A DNA stretch of 6,820 nt from Pirellulales bacterium (GTDB taxonomy: Bacteria; Planctomycetota; Planctomycetia; Pirellulales; Thermoguttaceae), in contig JAUWJC010000230.1 in NCBI GenBank assembly GCA_030607895.1, positions 1-6,820 of the forward strand. The letters run 5' to 3'. Each line of letters begins with the position of its first letter. The stretch's first letter is position 1. The translations under genes and the position numbers were made by a program. This document shows positions 5,809 to 6,820 of the stretch, piece by piece. The notes beneath the pieces are model-generated. The model was not told the origin of the DNA. It was given only the letters and a program-made list of their open reading frames with translations, and did not search any database.

Positions 5809-6810
5809 TCAAAGCACTTCCTTGTTGACGCACCATCGGGGCGGCTTGCCGGCCAGCGCCAGATCGATGTCCTCGACTATATCGGTACGGATTTTCCACG
5901 CCGCGTCTTCGCTGTACCAGGATAGATGCGGCGTGAGGATCGCATTATCGAGCCCTTGGAGCGGATATGTATCTTCCGGTGGCTCCTTGTCGTAAACGTC
6001 GATTCCGGCGCCTGCTATTTGCTTCTCGCGAAGCGCTTCGGCCAGCGCTTCCACGGCAACCATCGGGCCCCGCGAGGTGTTCACCAGGTAGGCCGTCGGC
6101 TTCATCATTGCCAGGGTCCGGCGATTGACCAGGTGCCGGGTTTCCTCGTTAAGCGGCGTGTGGATCGTGACGAAGTCGGCCTCGTGGAGGACCCTTTCGA
6201 GTGGCACGGTGCTGATACCCAGCCTATCCAACCGCCTTTGGGGCAGGTACGGGTCGCAGATCAGGATCTCCTTGAATCCGAAATACTCCATCTTCCGGTA
6301 CACGCGGCTGCCGATCCGCCCGCAGCCGACAATACCCAACACCTTGCCTGCCATGCGGTAGCACTTGGCAAGCGGAGTGAAGTCCCACCGGCCGTTGGCG
6401 ATCGAATCGTCGAGTATCTTGCGGCTTTGGGGAACCTGCCGGGCACAAGCGAAGATGAGCGCGATTGCCTGCTCGGCTACTTCATCCATGCAATAGTCCG
6501 GGCAGTAGGCCAGCGGAATGCCCTTGGCCGTGCAAGCGGCCGCGTCGATATTGTCGTATCCGGCCCCGTGGCGAATGATTCGCCGGCAGTTGACAAGCGA
6601 GCCGATCACGCCGGCCGTGAATTGCACCATGTTGACCACGATGATGTCGGCATCCTTGACCGCGGCGATTACTTCCCGCTCGGGCCGGAACTTGAGTTGA
6701 TGCGTTACAAACTCGACGCCCCGCTTCTCCATCTCGGCCGCTTCCCAATCCAAGTCCGGCTCGATGTAGTCGGTCACGACGACTTTCGGTCTATTGCTCA
6801 TTGTCGTCAT
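5809..6810 (-). CDS. D-isomer-specific 2-hydroxyacid dehydrogenase, CtBP-like
   Basis: The 333-residue product should interconvert a D-2-hydroxy acid and a 2-oxo acid with NAD(H) in the cytoplasm. The split substrate-binding domain includes RHGAGYDNID (80-89) and YCPDYCMDEVAEQAIAL (102-118), the pattern of the bacterial C-terminal-binding-protein-like subgroup. The NAD-binding motif is GCGRIG (162-167), with Asp186 (ICDPY) at the end of the second strand, predicting NAD. The catalytic triad is present: Arg247 (NTSRG), Glu276 (DKEPPE) and His295 (TPHLSWYSE). Length is typical, without the regulatory domain of long phosphoglycerate dehydrogenases. The start is uncertain: an AAGGA motif (6814-6818) lies 3 nt before ATG 6810 and 12 nt before a second in-frame ATG at 6801. 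It is the first cluster gene seen, only 10 bp from the window edge, so its promoter and any earlier genes are out of view. Confidence 0.93.
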   Translation of the reverse strand: MTTMSNRPKVVVTDYIEPDLDWEAAEMEKRGVEFVTHQLKFRPEREVIAAVKDADIIVVNMVQFTAGVIGSLVNCRRIIRHGAGYDNIDAAACTAKGIPLAYCPDYCMDEVAEQAIALIFACARQVPQSRKILDDSIANGRWDFTPLAKCYRMAGKVLGIVGCGRIGSRVYRKMEYFGFKEILICDPYLPQRRLDRLGISTVPLERVLHEADFVTIHTPLNEETRHLVNRRTLAMMKPTAYLVNTSRGPMVAVEALAEALREKQIAGAGIDVYDKEPPEDTYPLQGLDNAILTPHLSWYSEDAAWKIRTDIVEDIDLALAGKPPRWCVNKEVL

Positions 6811-6820
6811 TCGTCCTTCG

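Overview
The window is high-GC bacterial DNA, most likely from a member of the Planctomycetota (inference). Two things suggest this: the partial plus-strand gene at the left end resembles a family of glycosidase/sialidase-like proteins that I associate with planctomycete genomes, and short GC-rich palindromes built on AGCCGCGACC..GGTCGCG, TTTAGCC..CGGCGGCCACGCGG and AAGCCGC.AGCGGC fill the intergenic spaces. No rRNA, tRNA, CRISPR array, transposase or phage gene is visible.

Layout: positions 3-701 (plus) hold the last 232 residues of a probable secreted, carbohydrate-related protein whose start lies outside the window. It converges on a minus-strand cluster of five metabolic genes that fills the rest. 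In transcription order (right to left) these are a CtBP-like D-2-hydroxyacid dehydrogenase (6810-5809), a class III PLP aminotransferase (5703-4384), an M20/ArgE-DapE-like zinc deacylase or peptidase (4333-3092), a zinc-dependent medium-chain (threonine/polyol-type) dehydrogenase (3042-2008) and a Gfo/Idh/MocA oxidoreductase (1882-806). All five look intact, with their main catalytic residues in place. The gaps between them are 105, 50, 49 and 125 bp. There is no transporter or regulator in view; either may lie beyond 6820.

The enzyme set (deacylase, transaminase and three NAD(P)-dependent dehydrogenases of unrelated folds) would suit stepwise conversion of an N-acylated amino compound, such as an amino-sugar derivative or amino acid, through keto and hydroxy intermediates. 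The substrate cannot be read from the sequence, and this pathway is a hypothesis.

The most unusual structural feature is in the spaces. Every intergenic gap of the cluster carries at least one palindrome from three related types. At three genes the TAA stop codon is itself the first triplet of, or directly abuts, the palindrome. The convergent gap holds an 80-bp element (729-808) with 24-bp terminal inverted repeats (23 of 24 matching), each also a palindrome, and one end of this element supplies the stop codon of the Gfo/Idh/MocA gene. These may be mobile REP/MITE-like units used as terminators or mRNA-processing stems.
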